This document shows positions 61,807 through 64,000 of a stretch of DNA of 64,000 nucleotides, piece by piece; within the stretch, counting starts at the first letter, position 1; the number at the start of each line of letters is the position of its first letter. Below the pieces are notes generated by a model that was not told where the DNA came from, made no database searches, and worked only from the letters and a program-made list of their open reading frames with translations. This stretch comes from Eremothecium cymbalariae DBVPG#7215. Taxonomy: Eukaryota > Ascomycota > Saccharomycetes > Saccharomycetales > Saccharomycetaceae. The stretch covers positions 310,001-374,000 of the forward strand of contig NC_016452.1 of the NCBI RefSeq assembly GCF_000235365.1, in the 5' to 3' direction. A program made the translations under genes and the position numbers.

Positions 61807-62605
61807 CCCAATGTCAGCCCACTTTCTCCTTACTTTGTGTCTGTGTCCGTTCTCCCATCCACACACTCCCGTCGCTAATATGTATGACGCTTAACGCTGC
61901 GCCTCCAGCGTTCGGTCTGTCTGCCTGTTTTCCGTCTGTCTTGTAATTTATTGGTACATACATTCTAGCTCGCGACAAAGGAAGAGAAACCTGCAAAAGA
62001 TTATATATTGTATAACTGTGCATTTGTAGACACTATAATGGACATCTCTAGTGACCCACAACTGGGGCCTCGAGCAGCACGCAGCCTAACAAGAAGACCA
62101 GCTGTTTGTCACCACATCTTGCGTGGCTTAGGAATGCTCACGTGTCTATACCGTGGCAAATGACGTATGCATAAGCGTTTAGCTCATCTCGAATTAGCTG
62201 TTCTCGAGTGAAAACGGGATTTGACGATCCGTTTTGTTCCTTTAAACATATATAAAGTTTGCTAGTTTGTTAGAACATCTTATCTAAAGCAGGGAAAGTA
62301 ATTGAAAAGCTAGGGTATAAAATTGGAGATTCCGTTTTGGGCGTATAATCCGAAATTCTCGAGTCCCATTAAGGTCACATTTTTTTGGAAAGTTGTGTGA
62401 AATCTCGGTAAGTGGGTACATATATCAGAAATATATATATATATTCTCCAGGAAACGGAAGGGATCGTGTCAGTTGGTAAAGAGGCAGGACGGCAGATAA
62501 ACAAAATCCGGATTGTTTTTTGGTGAGTAGTGCTATTAGTGGTAATAACAATACAATAGCAGTTCAGAGTTTGAGGGATACATATACTCTCGTTGTGGTG
62601 TGAGA
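61807..62605. promoter_or_regulatory. Divergent promoter CDD1/SND1
   Basis: About 800 bp without a supported gene. A CACGTG core is at 62140-62145 and a TATA-like AT run at 62431-62445, about 165 bp upstream of the SND1 ATG. Short minus-strand frames here show no recognisable content. Confidence 0.5.
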
Positions 62606-63711
62606 ATGGCGCCTGTGTTGCCTGCAGTTAGTTCGCAGTCGAAGGTGAAGGTTAAAGCATTGGGGCGTTTGTTCTTGTTATCGTATTTCGACCCTGTTCC
62701 TGAAGATGTGGGTGAGATAGATGAATTTAAGGTTTATCTTTACATTGACATCCCGACTATCGATTACTACGATGATGAAATGACCCATGGGAAGATCAGC
62801 CGGATGAACAGGAAGTTTAAAATTCATAAAGTGAGGGAAGGCATCTTGTCTAGTTTTATGGGGTATAACGATACTATCTGGACTCGTCTGAAGCACGCGT
62901 CGATGTCGAAAAGGATCAATTTCAGCCTATGTGTTTGTTCTGGTGGTTCGCTACGATATGTTGAGTCGATCAAATATTTCATAGAGTCCTGTTGGTCTGA
63001 ATTGTACGATTATCGAACCCAAATACAGATAAAGTTCCACGTCCAAACAACTCCTACGTCCCAAAAATGGTTCAATACATTTTTGGATAAGGATATTCTA
63101 GCTTCGAATGCTGTGGAGTTTACTCTCATAGAGTCTTACAGTGTTTTGACTAAAACATCGATACCATTTAAGCAGTACTACACAAAATTGAGCGATAAAT
63201 TTACGAATCCTCAGAATCCTGCAGAATTAACATCTATCATTGTTGTCACAAACAATACAGGAGTGAGAGCGCTATTAACCATATTATCTGATAGACCATT
63301 AACAAGATATTTGCATCAACAGTCATTAGATGCTCTTAAAAACAACGCGGTTCGGCACAAGTCGAAACTTTTCGCAGATAGTATCATTAAATTAACGGAT
63401 AGCAGTGAGGATGAAACATCCTTAAGCAGGACTTCTTCACAGTTGCTGTATTCACAAAACAGTTTTATTTCAACAGAAAAGTTCCAGACGAGGAAGCGGC
63501 CTTCGTCTCTGAATAAAAGAAGATTGTCTGATAAAATAGCGTTAACTGTTGAGCATGATTCTGTTAACACAAGTAGTACTATGACTTCCTCCTCATCCTT
63601 GGATGGTCTGGCAGCAGATGCTAAGAATTCCTCAGACCATTTTCGTGTGTTAGGTAAAGGTAATGGGTATGAGGATGATGATGATGCTAATGGTGATGGT
63701 GATGGTGAATG

Positions 63712-63742
<31 letters not shown>

Positions 63743-64000
63743 AATAATAATGATTGTAGTGATGATGATGATGACGAATTTGAAGATGACGACGAGCAGG
63801 AACTTGGAAGTTCTTCCGATGAAGATGGAATTAGTTTTTACGCTCCGAGTAAGTTGTCTCGTTCTGCAACAAACGATAATTTTATCTTTATTTCCTCTGC
63901 TAATAATAACAACAAAGAAATGTCCTCCGGTCGGAGATTCAGATCGTTGAGCCTGATGGATCCTCCTTCAAGAGCCCCCTTCGCTGCTCAACATGGGCCT
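62606..64000 (+). CDS. SND1: SRP-independent targeting protein Snd1 (partial, 3' end outside window)
   Basis: The frame opens with ATG at 62606 and is uninterrupted for 465 codons to the window end. The N-terminal region (MAPVLPAVSSQSKVKVK, then LFLLSYFDPVPEDVGEIDEFKVYLYIDIPTIDYYDDEM near 24-61) and its overall layout resemble S. cerevisiae YDR186C/Snd1 (877 residues), a cytosolic protein proposed to capture nascent membrane proteins for the SND targeting route. The product has a folded N-terminal part (about 1-250), then a Ser-rich region and a strongly acidic tract (about 356-405, many consecutive Asp) coded by GAT repeats. The place and relative strand, just beyond CCT6-SLY1-RVB1, fit YDR186C. 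The call rests largely on synteny plus partial recall of the sequence. Confidence 0.8.
63671..63780 (+). repeat. GAT-rich repeat coding the acidic tract of SND1
   Basis: Runs of GAT, broken by GGT, AAT and AAA codons, give up to ten consecutive aspartates. Coding is maintained in frame. Confidence 0.9.

Overview
The window is nuclear DNA from a budding yeast of the family Saccharomycetaceae. Genes are dense and almost intron-free. The proteins read as close relatives of Saccharomyces cerevisiae proteins, and the intron-containing tRNA-Ile(UAU) matches the S. cerevisiae exon sequence almost base for base. Gene order is the strongest clue to the lineage: genes that lie on two separate S. cerevisiae segments (YDR186-YDR212 on chromosome IV and YLR229-YLR245 on chromosome XII) are interleaved here in one run, each set in its own order. 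That is expected of a species that never went through the whole-genome duplication (Eremothecium, Kluyveromyces, Lachancea or similar). An Eremothecium is my best guess, from moderate GC and a vague memory that CDC42 and an ENA-type ATPase are close together in Ashbya; this is inference.

Layout. 1-8 kb: TCP1 (3' end cut by the window edge), CDC42, GCD6, a tRNA-Ile followed by two degenerate tandem LTR-like copies, and a small CYSTM protein. 8.7-16 kb: MSS4 and an ENA-type sodium ATPase, diverging from a long GC-rich promoter with perfect hairpins. 16-26 kb: BNA5, an EST1/EBS1 homologue, UME6 and TOP3. Here EST1 and UME6 are inverted relative to both S. cerevisiae segments, and UME6/TOP3 diverge from a second GC-rich hairpin-bearing promoter. 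26-40 kb: MSC2, COQ4, RAV2, SPC19, VPS64/FAR10, LIP2, RKM2, CBS2, CAB5, REF2. 40-52 kb: MSS116, VPS34, CSC1, ARV1, NUP42, GPN3. 52-64 kb: HST4, a small unrecognised frame, RVB1, SLY1, CCT6, MAP1, CDD1 and the 5' part of SND1 (cut by the window end).

Most genes are housekeeping: protein folding (TCP1 and CCT6 are both CCT chaperonin subunits), polarity and phosphoinositides (CDC42, MSS4, VPS34), ion transport (ENA, MSC2, RAV2), mitochondrial function (COQ4, CBS2, LIP2, MSS116), chromosome maintenance (EST1, TOP3, SPC19, HST4, RVB1) and the secretory pathway (SLY1, ARV1, SND1). There is no operon-like logic; neighbours share promoters or terminators only.

The observations most worth checking are: (1) SLY1 has an unannotated first exon and a 109-nt spliceosomal intron; (2) MAP1 is broken by a one-base frameshift between its zinc-finger and catalytic parts; (3) both long divergent promoters carry perfect GC-rich hairpins with 3-nt loops and sit at GC peaks that decay along the flanking genes; (4) a two-gene inversion of EST1-UME6; (5) tandem LTR-like relics about 20 bp upstream of the tRNA. 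I saw no wholly new biological system.
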